Positions 36,067 to 47,828 of a stretch of DNA of 64,000 bases are shown here, piece after piece (the stretch's first letter is position 1; each line of letters starts with the position of its first letter). The position numbers and the translations under genes were made by a program. Under the pieces are notes generated by a model that had not been told where the DNA came from, did not search any database, and was given only the letters and a program-made list of their open reading frames with translations. The DNA is from Moniliophthora roreri (Eukaryota > Basidiomycota > Agaricomycetes > Agaricales > Marasmiaceae): positions 38,896-102,895 of the forward strand of contig LATX02000015.1 of the NCBI GenBank assembly GCA_001466705.2. The letters run 5' to 3'.

Positions 36067-39000
36067 CTATTCCCTTCCCTGCGCAGTCCAACCGGGATTG
36101 TTAACTTCAATACGCCCGACCCCTCCTTCAAACACACTATCGACGACCAGCCGAAGCTGTGGCACGATGTCTATGCCAGGCTCCATAGCCCACAACGCAA
36201 TAGCCATTGTACTGCACTGGTCATCAGCGAAAATTCTCTGTCTTCAGCGGGACGACTCACTTCATGCCATGATAGTTCAAGATACCTTCATGTACGGGGA
36301 ACTTGGCTTGAGGCCTGTTGGCCGAATGTCAGTCTGCATCCTAACGAAAGGAAATGTTAAGCATCTTACCCCAGATTCCCGACTCTCTTCCCCATCATCC
36401 AGCCGTTCACAAAGAGCAACGCTCGATACGGGAGCCCAAACTCCTCTTCGAAAACGAAACTCATCATTATATCAATACCACATGGCGTATCCAACTCGAA
36501 AGTGGTGACAAAGAAACCAACACCCGCTTCTGCGTCCAACGACAGCTCGTCTCTACTTTCCCAGGTAGAACTATCGAAGCCAGGCAGATGCCAACCTTTG
36601 CGTTCGCCGAAAAGACCACCTTCGTTCAAAAGCCCTCGAACCTTGTCTGGGAAGCTGTGATTCATGCGTCAGTCGAGCGAAGGTGTCAATTACAGAACGT
36701 CGTACTTGGTATATCCGCCAATTTTACCCTGCACCTTCCAGGATAAGAAATTGCCAGTATTGAGCTGGAAGCCTCTGATACCTCGAGGGCTCTTCATACT
36801 GTTCCTGTTATCTGACTAGGTCATCAGCGAACGCCTTGTTGCCACATGAATGAAAGCTACCCTCTGCTTCGTCGAGTCCCATATTATCCTACGAGTCAAG
36901 TTAGCTTCGCCTTTTGCGGCTGCTAGTGACAGAATGTTCACCTGAACGATAGTAATGACATTGATTTCTCCTTCTTCGACGATACCCTCGAGGAATGCGA
37001 ACACTTCATCTGTTTCAGCGATAATGTTATTGTTATTTGTCGAGCTGTGTCACTAAGTGTGAGGGCCAAATCAATGGATGATACCCGAATAACTCACTTT
37101 CCATATGTCGTCTTCAGGAAGACGTCATTTAACCACACACTCGCGGAAAATGCTGAACAAAAGAATGTCAGTACCTCCGAGACGCAGGCAATAAGACTAG
37201 AGTACACACCTTCACCTCCGTTGACAGAAAGGTTGACGCTCTTCTCCATGCCGGTGCCCATGAAATGTCCTCTCCACAACACAATGTTCTCGCAGCTAGC
37301 GATGGTGAGATTAGAAGAGAAACCCCAAACAATATCCATACTCACAAGCCATAATCGCATCCATACAGAACTCGCCCATCACCATACAGCATTGGATGAG
37401 GAATATTCGTCTGGGTGTGATTGGCCTCGACCCAACCTGAATCATCAAAGCAGCCCCTAATCTCTGGTAGCGAGTCGGCATATTTCCAATGCCCAAGTTC
37501 CACGACGGTATCTTTCGCCAATAGGCCCGATTTGGAGCTCGATATGGTACCAGTCATGACGCTTCCTAGTACATCATCCAACGACACAGACATCCCGTTC
37601 CAGGTAACACTTGTCACCGTCTTTGGAGCAACAAGTGTAACGTTCGTCACATTCGTTGTGATATCGAGGTCCCCGCGAAGATCCAGTTGCTTCCTGTCCT
37701 TTGAATACGTCGCTTCTCTAACGAGATATGGGCCGGCCACCAAAACGGTCTCATTCGTACCAAAAGACCAAAATTTGCTGTATGGATTGTCGTCACTGTT
37801 CGGAACTGTAATGGCTGGTGCGTAAAACGTCTCAGCAGTAGGCGTATCCGCGTACAAGACGAGCTGTGTCTCGGAGTCCCATACGGTGAATAACCCTTCC
37901 GCACCAGCCAGAACCGTGATGACCCGCCTGTCGTCAACTTGAATGAAAGGACTGCGTGCTGGACTGGAAGTACCCGTGAGGTTGACCGATGTAATGTATG
38001 TTTGGTCTGAATCGCCGTAGAGGAACAAAACATCTCTGCCGTCGATGACTCCAGCAAACAACACTTGCGCAGTGGTATATGTGAGATGGGAGCTAGCACC
38101 AAAAAGGTAATCCGTAACGATGACCTTGGATTCGCGACCTTGAAGGATTATCGGATATGGGAGACGGAACGGTTTTGTCGAGTCCGCTTTGGTTGTGATA
38201 TCGAGATTGAAGATCGAGGTGGAACTACGAGGGTAGACTGTTATGAACGACGGGAACGTAAAGCTTCATGGAGGACTCACGTAGAAGTCGAATCATTCTG
38301 CCGCAAAATCCAGAATCCTGCATCAGAGTCTGGATTCCTCAGTAGCGTCACGAAGGCAGGGGGTGTATTATTGACCGCCGAAACGCCACCTTCTGTGAGG
38401 TTGGTTGAAGTATCGCCGATCCAATTCGTCTTGTAAAATTCTGGGGAGCTGCGTAGGAAGATGCCTTGCATCTTGAGTTGGGTGTATTTGGGGGTGAGTG
38501 TGCGAGCTTCGGCGATCTATATAATGCATAACTTGTAAGCAGGGTGCTTGATAATACAAGGCAACGCAGGAAGCATACCGGAGCTCCATAGTCGTATGAT
38601 GTGTATACCTGAGCGTCAGGCAGGTCAATAGGCAAGCGTTATTCCGACTCTAGTAATATACTCACACCGCTAGAGAAAGGGAAGACCGGATCAGACATCT
38701 TAAATGGCGACTATAAGAGGTTGAAGTACGTACTGGAACGGGATACCACCCCATGATGTGCCACCATACACCATGTAGTAATTGATTAGCTTCGCATTTG
38801 AGGCCCATAGCTGCAGATTGAAAACTGATTCAAACTCGGCGTCTGTCAACTTCCTGCATTGCTCATAGCCTAGTAGTCACCGAATTCATCAGCGAGTTTA
38901 GTATTTAGGAGACATAATAGGATACGTACCTGGCGCAGTAGGTCCCCAAGGATCGTATGAGCCAACCTGGAACTCTATTTGCATTTCAGAGTGAGTAGTA

Positions 39001-40212
39001 GTATAGCAAAATGGGAAACTGACCTGGAATGTACCACGGTTGCGAAGGATTGACTTCCTGGTGGTACTGATGGTAATTCGGCGTAACCGGCTTCCATAGG
39101 TCCGGATGCGAGCAGTCAAAAGCTTGCGGATATGAGTCTAGGCTAGCCGCAAGAATGAGAGAGTGGATGAGCGTTAATATAGCGAAACATACCCATAAAG
39201 GTCCACTGAACCCTAGTGAAAAGGCAGCGTCAGACGGGATTCGAAGTAACGTTAACACACATACTGTTCCGTTGATAAAAGCCTTTCCCCGGTACGGGTC
39301 ATTATATGTCAGAGGTACGACTATGCCATTTGCAGGGTCCTGATAGACGCGCTTCAGATCTTCGAAGTAATCCATTCCTTCTTCTGCAGTGTATTCATTA
39401 TCTGGAGTCTTTGTGAGCAAAGTTTGGAAGCACGACGCGCGACGTGCTCACCAAGCTGAATAGCAATAACTGGTCCCCCATTCGTAATTTGGTAGTCCCT
39501 CGTCTCACGGATAACCCCAAGGATGTAATCTTGCCACGCTTCACGCCAATCGGAGTCGTTGGATCGAAGATCACCTGCGATTTCGGATGTGATCCAATGG
39601 GAGACACCACCAGCGGAGACTTCGGCGTTGATGTACTGTTTTTCTTCGTGAGCTTCCCTTAGACTTGCGACTAATCACTTTAGCTTACTGGACCTGGGAA
39701 CATCATAATGTTAGATATTCGTTTAGGAAAGATGTATAAAGTAACGACGAACCCGGCCTCATTACAACCCAGAGCCCTATTTCCATCGCGACCTCGTACA
39801 GTTGCTTCAGCCCCCGCCATCCGTCAAAATCAACCACTCCACGGGAAGGATTGAGGAGCACCATAGGCTCATACACGCTGATACTATTGAGACCGGCGGC
39901 CTTGTATTTTTGGAGAATATCTGGCCAGAGTGATGGTATTGGAATTCTAAAGGTATGAAATTCACCCGAGCTACATTGATAATGAGCGAGCAAGTGTAGT
40001 GAGGGGAGGAAAGGAACGCACTGAAGAAATATCCTCTGCCCGTTAAGAATGAGACTGTAATTGTCAAACTGAACATCGCCGGTCCCCGTGTATTGTCGCC
40101 TAGCGAGAAGATCGGCTTGAGCTTCAAGTTGCACTCCAGCCATCGCCAAAGCAACCGGCAGTGCCATCGACGCGATACAGAGCTGCAGATTCAACCATTT
40201 GTTGCCCATCAT
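36067..40212 (-). CDS. Beta-galactosidase, glycoside hydrolase family 35, about 1018 aa, about 21 exons
   Basis: Secreted enzyme cleaving terminal beta-galactosyl residues from plant polysaccharides. Start at 40212/40209 with signal peptide (MGNKWLNLQLCIASMALPVA). Exons: 40022-40212, 39753-39970, 39689-39693 (5 nt), 39452-39635, 39265-39401, 39193-39212 (20 nt), 39024-39142, 38930-38974, 38734-38869, 38666-38669 (4 nt), 38579-38608, 38281-38516, 37346-38224, 37210-37295, 37098-37152, 36942-37044, 36861-36888, 36706-36804, 36370-36654, 36261-36314, 36067-36211. Signatures: SGEFHTFR, RPGPYINAE, QLDNEY (acid/base Glu), EFQ in PEFQVGSYDPWGP (nucleophile), YGGTSWGG; C-terminal lectin-like domains DNMGLDE, VRGLLNEGGLFGERKGW. 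All junctions keep frame except 36861/36804, which is off by one nt. A partial duplicate lies at 23643-25217. Confidence 0.9.
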
Positions 40213-40805
40213 GTCCCCGCAGTGGTTGTAGGTGAAGATGGTCCGAATGAATTCTTCATGTACGTCCTTGTCATATAAGAGAAGCAAGATGTCACGGAGA
40301 AGGTGGGTCGTATGATGCGATTGTGTTATCACGATGTGGATGAGGGAAGTGGCAACGTCAAGGGTCCCGAATTTTGGTCACGTTGAAAGGAAGAGATGTC
40401 CACCTAATGGCATATCCTCTGGCTAACGTTGGTCAGGCACGCCAATGTCGAGCTTCCTGTTCATATTTCTGAATGGCTGTTTCTGAATATCTTATCTAAG
40501 GATAGGTCGTAGCAAAGACCTGAGAGTCATCAGAGTCAATCTCTCCTCGTAGAATTAGAATTCCACATACCATCGGATAGGTGCCAGATAGTAACAAATT
40601 GGCGAGGACAAGGCGAAGGTGATGGAACGTGAAAAAGAAGAAGCGACCCACGTGGTAGTTCCCTCGTGTCCAAAACGCTCTAACTTGGCGCCCATCATTA
40701 TTGATTCATAAATACAGTAAGTTAAGTGAATCTGTACATGTAGTAGACATTCGCCCCGGTGACCATAATAAGTTATATTATATATCGCAAACAAGAATAA
40801 CTCGC
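40213..40805. other. Spacer between GH35 and the next gene
   Basis: Upstream (promoter) region of the GH35 gene and 3' flank of the 40806-41885 gene. No supported coding frame. Confidence 0.4.
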
Positions 40806-41885
40806 TCAAGAACCGACTCGGACCAATGCAGGGGCGGTAGGGTCAATCAACTTCAAACGTTTGCAAGAACGTCTGGGCTGGACCCTTTGCACCTTCTCCG
40901 ATCCCGACCCGCGTTTCCTCTTCTTTTCCCCTTCATTGCGTTTACTCATGCTTTCTTTCCCTACCATTCTCTCACTCTCGTCATGGTAGTTCATGACAGA
41001 GTCAGACATTCTCACCGCGTCGTCAACTCGCTTCTCGTCTTCCTTCAAGTTCATCTGCGACTGCGGAGTGCGAATACTCTTTAACCCCTTCTTTCCCTTC
41101 AGCTTTGGAGGGAGAGTCATAAGTGGTTCATCATTGACGAGGCCAGGAATAGAGATACGAGCTCTGGCTTGCGCTTTCCCAAAACTCTGAAAACGAGTCA
41201 ACCGGTGAGTGGAGTAATATCGCTGGTAAAAGTGTAAAGATGTACCTGTAATCTTTCACTCACCTTAATGGTATCCAAATGATCCCGCCTGCCATTATCC
41301 GTCAAACATACTCGAACATCGCGATTTCGTTTCTTCGGTGGCAAGGAACGAAGAGCGGGATCATTGAAGGAAGAGCGCCGTGGATTGTAGTCCCTACACA
41401 TGGTACTTGTGCCGAGCTGAAAAAGTCGCGTCAGCGTCAAGTTTTGGGCGCTGGAAGATACGACGGGCCATACCTCCTCATTCTTCTCGTCATCCTTTTC
41501 AAGAATCACGACTTCTTCGTCTGTATCATGTCCCCAAATACGTTCGACATTAACAGTATTTGCTTTCGGTGCTGCCAGTGCGGCATATGTAACCTTTTCA
41601 ACGCGTTTCAAAACTGGAGAATGGCGAATGATTCAAGAAAGTCGTGACATACCTGACTTTCCCCATCTGTATCTTCATCTTCGGTTTTGTCACCCTCCTC
41701 TTCATAGGCTCTAGTAGTCTTACTTTTGCCCAACACGACGTCATTTGCAACAATCTACTTATGAAGTATCGTCAGTAATCCACAGCAACTTGATTAAGGA
41801 ATAGAATTACAACGTCAAACGCCCTCAACCTCGGCAGTCTTTCCCGACCAGACTGAGACTCGGAAAATTTGTGCGTGAGGCTCAT
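40806..41885 (-). CDS. Unknown protein with mixed-charge regions and basic RRS-type tail, about 276-281 aa
   Basis: Five exons: 41811-41885, 41653-41754, about 41474-41593, 41264-41416 and 40806-41186. The second intron has two plausible solutions, both in frame: GTATGT donor with AAAAG acceptor (276 aa), or GTCAGG donor with TCCAG acceptor (281 aa). Starts MSLTHKFSESQSGRERLPRL. An acidic stretch EEEGDKTEDEDTDGE is followed by RRSSFNDPALRSLPPKKRNRD. The C-terminus is strongly basic (KKRKRGSGSEK, VQPRRSCKRLK). I do not recognise the family. The RRS-x-R tail recalls the tails of the 803- and 791-aa genes, one of which lies just upstream on the same strand. A nuclear role is a guess. Confidence 0.62.
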
Positions 41886-42518
41886 GACTTCGGATTAGAA
41901 TGAGGTGCATATCGACCCTCACGAAACTTTAAATAAAGAGGGCGTCTCGTGTCTTGTGCCATTGTTCACTGATGCAAGCATGATATGAGTGGCTGTAGGA
42001 CAATGGTTGGTCCATGCTGCTACTCGGGGCTGAGAACTTCCCAGTTCGGTGCAGTCACCTGCCGCGTTCCAAGGGTACTCAAATACAAGAACAGAACGAG
42101 CGGCAGGCGCACTAGGAAACAGTCGCTTTTCCATGAGCCAAACGACATGGAGAGACCACGTATGGACACCGGAGCAAAAAGAACCAACGCTTTCAAACTG
42201 GGTACGGTTTTGAGAAACAAGCACATTCTATGAACAAACTCGACTTACTAAAGTTGGAGCGCTGCCCACCCCATCACGCCTCAAAAGGGCTAGTATACAC
42301 AAGAGAAAAATCCATTGCGCTTGTATAGTGCGTGGTGCATTCAAATACATAACTTGCTACTACTCGGTACATGATACATAGTCATATATTGCCTCTGTGC
42401 ATGAACAAATCACAGGAAAGAAAACGTCAATGAAAAAAAAGGAGAAAAGATACAGCGAAAACAAGTAGGTATCATATCCTATCCGTTCAGTGCATAAACG
42501 AAAAGGGAAATCAAGATG
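41886..42518. other. Intergenic, no supported gene
   Basis: Between the start of the five-exon gene and the 3' end of the 791-aa gene. A 101-codon minus-strand frame (41919-42224) has no recognisable feature. Confidence 0.4.
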
Positions 42519-44894
42519 TCATGAGCCGCCGCTTTGTCCGCCACCAGCTCGTCTCGTACTTCTCCTCGGCGGGCTCTGTGGTGCCGTCATGGTCGCAGTT
42601 GTGGTGTGTCGTGTACTCCTTCTCGGTGGAGGTGGGTTCGTTACCTCTGCTGTCTTCTTCGACTTGCTCCGCGTAGTAGCGGGGGAGACAGTTGGAGCGG
42701 GCGTTGGGATCTTCCGTTTCCTTGCTTTCGATGCCTCAGGCTCGGGTATCGCAGGTGATGATGACTCTGGTGGTAAAGGCGCATCCTCCACAGGCGATGA
42801 ATCACCCTCTCTTGAGCCCAGCGACGATAACGAAGACATTGAGCTTAACCAGCTTGGTGGAAGCTCTAGCTTTCGCGGTGGCGACGACGACGGCAAAGAT
42901 GCTGAGGTTGTCGGATCCACATCCATCTTATCCTTGTCCTCTGCTTTCGCAGGTCCAGGTATCGACGCCAATGTACCACCTCGCACCAGGCCACCTAGAG
43001 CCCTTCCTAGTGTTGGCTCCCTTCCAATGGGGCCACCCCGCTCAGACTGTACGGGGGTATCCTCGAGCAAACTATCCAATATCCCTCGTTTGCCAGCTCT
43101 ACCAAATCTCACCCACTCATTCAACCAATTCCACACATCACCTGCTCTCTCCCCGAGCAGTTGTCGATACTCTTTCGACGGTGGTCGGCCGAATGCTAAT
43201 GACGAGTCTTCTGCTATAGCATGGAAATAGAGAGGAGCGAGAGGGTTGGGCCTCTTCTGCTTTGGCGGTGAAGACGTAGTCTCCTGGTCTCGTTGTTGTT
43301 GTGAAGACGAAGACGAAGACGCAGCAGCAGGCGGTGGAGGCGAACCAGCAGGCGGTGAGAGCGAACCAGACAGGGTAGCGTGTACGTTCTGGCTCTGCTC
43401 TTCTTCAACATCCATGTCATCGGGTTCGGTCTCCACGTAACCAGAATCAATACTACCATGTATTGGGGGCGTCTTCTCCTGGTCCTCATGTAAAGGTGGT
43501 GTTTTCTCCCTATCCTGATCCTCAATCGTCCCACTCAATGTCGCATGAACGTTCTGACTCTCCTCCGCCTCCTGCCCTAGCTCTGACTCTGGCACGGGTA
43601 CCTGCGCCTTCTCCTTCTCTTTGCCCTTGTCCTTCCTCGATCCAACGCCCAACGCACCAGTCCCAACGCTCCCCCAAATAACGAAATATGGGTATCCGAC
43701 CGTGCCTTTACCCATAAATCCCACCTCCTTTTCAATCTCGCCGTCACCTCTCTTGTTCCCCCGTTTGGTCTCCTCGTCGATATAGTGGTTATACTCGTCC
43801 CAATCGCATCCCAGCCACCGCCGCCTGGCCTCTTCCTCAGTTACCCAACCGAGTTCCCGGAGTCTGTATAGAAATTTACCGGGTATACCATATTTCCTAA
43901 TATCCCGTTTGCGCTGAAAGAGCGAGAAGGAAGGAGAAGGCAGTAGCGGGGTCTTTTCGGGGTCGGAGGACGAGGAAGCGGTTGAGTTTGGGGGCGTAGA
44001 GAATGAGGATGTGTTGGGTGTCGCATTAGTAGATACCATCGTCATCGGGTTCCTGGTATGCCGTACTAAGGCACGTCCAGGATTAGTGGTAGACGGTGGT
44101 TTACTTGACGACGCTACAGCGACCTCCGTGTCCTGTCGAGTCAAGCCGCGTTTTGGACTACTCTGCTGAGCTTCGTGACCCAGCTGCACTTCGCGTCTCG
44201 GACTTGTTGAAGGCGGCTTCCTGCCAGCCAGTGCTAACGGGTTATATGTCGTCCGCACGAGCGGTCTAGGACTTCGACCTGGACTCGCTTGTGGTGACGC
44301 CTGTTGCTGCCCCTGCTGAGGAAGAGCTTGCTCTGCTAGTGGCGGTGTCTTTGGATGTTCGACATCTTCTTCAGTCTTTTCCTCCTGCTCCTGCGACTCT
44401 TCCAACACCTCTGTTCCTTCCCACTTTAACACCAACCATTCCTTACTCCCTCGACTCATGAACCACTCGTACTGCCCCATGGCGTCTTTGGCGAAGAAAG
44501 CCTCCCATACCCTAGTTCGTTCCTTTTCTTTGCCCTTGCTGTTCTGTGCGGTGATGGCAGGTAGACGTGCGTAATCCTTCACTTTGATGCCCCATCGGCG
44601 CTCCAAATCCCTCTCTACGTCAGCTCTGTCGGCATGGTCTGCGTCCGGCTCGGTGGGAACGGGAGAATCCGGCCGAGGTGGTATGACAAGCTGTCGCAGC
44701 TCGATCGTAGCAGGTGGTATGTGTGAGTGCGAGCACGAGGGCGCAAGCGTCGGTGTGGGCGATAACTGAAATGTACGTGATTGTGAGGCCAAGTTGGTCT
44801 CACTCTTGAAACCCTCTAGTCGTCTTCGCTTGAGAGGATACCCTTCAACGGTGGTGAGTGTGGTTTGAGATTGGGAGAATGATTTGGGCAGCAT
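42519..44894 (-). CDS. Single-exon gene of unknown function, 791 aa, paralogue of the 803-aa gene
   Basis: One uninterrupted exon. The start at 44894 is chosen over 44921 because TATAAAAG lies only 37-44 bp upstream of it. N-terminus MLPKSFSQSQTTLTTVEG, then KRRRLEG. Residues about 90-170 contain DVERDLERRWGIKVKDYARLP and WEAFFAKDAMGQYEWFMSRG. A long Ser/Pro/Thr-rich disordered stretch precedes the block shared with the 803-aa gene (about residues 330-420: KYGIPGKFLYRLRELGWVTE). A helical part follows (YFHAIAEDSSLAFGRPPSKE). The C-terminus has KARKRKIPTPAP and two RRSTR repeats. The lack of introns beside a five-exon paralogue suggests a retrocopy-like or intron-loss history. Function unknown; not a named family to me. 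Confidence 0.8.
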   Translation of the reverse strand: MLPKSFSQSQTTLTTVEGYPLKRRRLEGFKSETNLASQSRTFQLSPTPTLAPSCSHSHIPPATIELRQLVIPPRPDSPVPTEPDADHADRADVERDLERRWGIKVKDYARLPAITAQNSKGKEKERTRVWEAFFAKDAMGQYEWFMSRGSKEWLVLKWEGTEVLEESQEQEEKTEEDVEHPKTPPLAEQALPQQGQQQASPQASPGRSPRPLVRTTYNPLALAGRKPPSTSPRREVQLGHEAQQSSPKRGLTRQDTEVAVASSSKPPSTTNPGRALVRHTRNPMTMVSTNATPNTSSFSTPPNSTASSSSDPEKTPLLPSPSFSLFQRKRDIRKYGIPGKFLYRLRELGWVTEEEARRRWLGCDWDEYNHYIDEETKRGNKRGDGEIEKEVGFMGKGTVGYPYFVIWGSVGTGALGVGSRKDKGKEKEKAQVPVPESELGQEAEESQNVHATLSGTIEDQDREKTPPLHEDQEKTPPIHGSIDSGYVETEPDDMDVEEEQSQNVHATLSGSLSPPAGSPPPPAAASSSSSSQQQRDQETTSSPPKQKRPNPLAPLYFHAIAEDSSLAFGRPPSKEYRQLLGERAGDVWNWLNEWVRFGRAGKRGILDSLLEDTPVQSERGGPIGREPTLGRALGGLVRGGTLASIPGPAKAEDKDKMDVDPTTSASLPSSSPPRKLELPPSWLSSMSSLSSLGSREGDSSPVEDAPLPPESSSPAIPEPEASKARKRKIPTPAPTVSPATTRSKSKKTAEVTNPPPPRRSTRHTTTATMTAPQSPPRRSTRRAGGGQSGGS

Positions 44895-44930
44895 GGTTGT
44901 ATATCGTACTGCGAATGTCAAAGATGTGGC

Positions 44931-44938
44931 CTTTTATA
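44931..44938 (-). promoter_or_regulatory. TATA box of the 791-aa gene
   Basis: TATAAAAG on the minus strand, 37 bp 5' of the ATG at 44894. Confidence 0.55.
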
Positions 44939-47700
44939 GTACCTGCTAAACGACAGCATCGATTTGTGCTGTTCGACGTGCAATAAATGAATCAACGTAC
45001 CGTACAACTGAGCTGAGTCAGTAGTACCAGCTATTCGGATTTTTGCTATGGATACCCCTCGGTATCTAGTATGGTTACGAGTCTCCTGAAGCCTGAGAGG
45101 AAGGCGAACTGAGCCTTTCGTTACTGGACCTGGCAATATCGTCAGATTGCGAACTTGAATAAGCAATGTACGAGTCAACGTACGAGCGGAGCCTATAAAA
45201 CTGCGTGTGCTATTCGGGACCTGCTGTTCGGGTACTGTGTGATATAACTCTTTAGCTCGTCCAGCATGCAGTCTATGCCATCTACGTACTGTAGTAGGCC
45301 GTATCCTGGGTTTCGGATCTTCTGCACCTGATGAAAAATGGTTTAGGTTCTCTTCTGCGGTTGTCTTCTGCGGGTCCTGGCGGCTGTCGTTGGTTCTAGG
45401 TGCTCTCTTCTCAAGATAATCTGATCTTCTGTTGAGGTCCCACTGGTTTCCGTGAGTCCAATTCCTGCTCAACATCATCGCCGTTAGCTACCTATTCCTA
45501 TGCCACCTGAACGACCAAAAAAACGCACTGGTCGAACCCAATCAATGGTCAAGAAACGCTTCAAAGCTGGTTTTCAGATTCTTGGTAGATTACTCTGCGC
45601 AAGAGTTCTCTCGCAGAACAGGGCCGTCGATTCCGAATCCGAGTTCAAAATATGATCCTAGCTTGAATTCAATAAACAAAAGGTGGAAACAAGTAGGATA
45701 TGGAACACACCAGAGTGAGCCGGCCTTATAATCCCTTTCCTTCCCTTTCCTGTGCACTGGGATCCAACAGAAAGCCAAAGATAGTGATGGTATCGGGATG
45801 AGTCGAGTTCGTCGCGAACAGACAACAAACAGACAATGCTCGGGTCCTCACCGTGACCTTTCCTTTTTGAGCTTAGTTGAGTCATGGTGCACAGCCACAC
45901 GCCGGCTGCCGACTCTGCCCAAGCACGACGTCAACGCGTTAACCCCTTCTTCCACTTGTGACTTGATCGTTTTATTTCAGTTCATTCCATATGACCATTC
46001 AAGAGTTCTGCATTGTTATTTTCAGAAATGAAGAGCCACTAGTCATTTCTCACCCATTGACACCGGCTATGGCGGGTTTGGTTTTTTTCTTTGTTCTTCT
46101 GATGCTCTCACACGTACTGATGCACTTTAATCAGCGTATGACCCTGATAGTAACCTTGCGCTCAGCGAGATGACTCGACTAGCTTACTGATTAGAAGGGG
46201 TAAGGTGCATGGTGGCAGCGTGTCGGGAGGCGGCGCTGAAACGCTGATTGCTTACCTGTGTTCCGCCTCGGAGAATCTTACACCATGAAGCGGGTGTCGG
46301 GTACGAGGCAGTGTCCTGTACGTCCTCCTCCTCCACGTCCCGCCGGGGGGGGGGGGGGCGCCCGGTGATTGCTAGCTTACTTGCTTTGTACTTTGAAGAC
46401 AGCTTCCCCGGACTTCTTACCGAGTTACTCGGGTAACTCCGGACGAGGGCATAAGTCGGTGATTGACACATCGGACGTCGGAAAGGCGCTTGAGGCGGTA
46501 AGGTAATTTTGCCGCACCAATGGGACCCTGGGAAGGTGAATGTTGCCTTCCCTTTGGAGTTTTCGAGGCGAGTCAGAGAGGCACAATGACATTGTTTGTG
46601 CCCCTTGTCCTTACAAGTATTAGTCCCTGAGCTGAATTCCCGTACCGCTCAAAAGGGGAGTATGTCATTTGTTCTATGAAAGCTACTGTTAGGACTCACA
46701 CTCCGATCTCGCTGCTTCAGGTATCCTTTCCCTTCAATCCTTTGTTCACGTCATATTACAGTCACAAGGCCTCGCCATGTAATCTGCTTGATTGCAACAA
46801 ACTGATAGAATAGGTTTCCGATGCGAGTCAGTTCAGGCTAAGGATTCAAAACGCGATGCCGCCGGTGTTTGTAAGTACGTATTACTCAAAAAGAGAATAC
46901 AGCATCTAATTATCAATCTCTCGCTCGCTGTATCCTCTTCGAACTTCGGTTTTCGCTTTAGGTCTGCTTTGGTTACCCCAAATGACTCGCATATCTCGCG
47001 TAGTGCCGGAGCGTCTGTCGCAAGACCGTGTCGTGTACGTCTTTAATTATTGGGAGGCAGCGTGTTTTTTATGGGGGTAAGTAGCTCTTCACCTTCCATG
47101 CTGTACGATCTGATGTCTCCTTTGCAGATCACATTCTTACAATTACCGAGATCCTGCACTGCTAATTGTTAGCGCGCCCTTTCACCACACGACATCGATG
47201 CTCTTGATAGCTGATAATATCGATAACGGTGCTGTAAGGTCAGCATGACTTTCCGGGTTTGTGACGAAAGAGAGATAACAGAGAATTTCGAAACTACTGT
47301 TTGGGTACGAGAAAGAGCGGCGGTCCTACCCTGCATTTCCAGGACTGCATGACGACGAAATCTATTGGCAAACGCCGCAAAGGCTCGCTCTTATGGATCG
47401 CAATCGGCGTCTATGCCAATTGTACATCTTTGCCTGAAAGCTAGGGCTCGGGCTTCTGAAAACTCAAGTACTCAAAGCCGGCTAGACTCAGAGAGCTCGG
47501 CTCGGGCCGCCTTGGGGCTTCAAACCCGAGCCCCAACAACACTAAATATTATTTGCGCTAAGATTGAATGTGCGCAAACTCTCCTCATACATACCATCAG
47601 CTTCACCACTCGAACGAGTGTGTTTCATTGTGTGCACACGAGTACGGCGCATTTCAATGGACGCGTTCCTTTTTGACGCCGTACCTTGATCCGCACCTTC
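44939..47700. other. Intergenic region, no supported gene
   Basis: 2.8 kb. A 186-codon minus-strand frame (44918-45478) overlaps the promoter of the 791-aa gene and has no domain. A long run of about 14 G at 46345-46360 may be an assembly weak point. Nothing else recognised. Confidence 0.45.
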
Positions 47701-47708
47701 TATAAAGG
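47701..47708 (+). promoter_or_regulatory. TATA box of the F-box gene
   Basis: TATAAAGG, about 120 bp upstream of the ATG at 47829. Confidence 0.45.
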
Positions 47709-47828
47709 GAAGTCAGCCCGAAGCGATGCTTCCTTTTTTTTTTTCGCCGCCTTAGTCTACGGTTGATTCATGGTTGATTCTTCCCTCCCACTTCCAGCTC
47801 CCCATTGAGCTCATTCCGTATTTCACTC

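Noticed and set aside
35933..36508. 191-codon plus-strand frame with a similar 135-codon frame at 23674-24081
   Set aside because: Antisense of the GH35 3' exons. Its conservation between the two places comes from the duplication, not from coding on this strand.
42490..43230. 246-codon plus-strand frame
   Set aside because: Antisense of the 791-aa gene; low-complexity codons leave the opposite strand open.
44918..45478. 186-codon minus-strand frame
   Set aside because: Overlaps the TATA box and 5' region of the 791-aa gene, has no domain and has mixed low-quality composition; probably chance.
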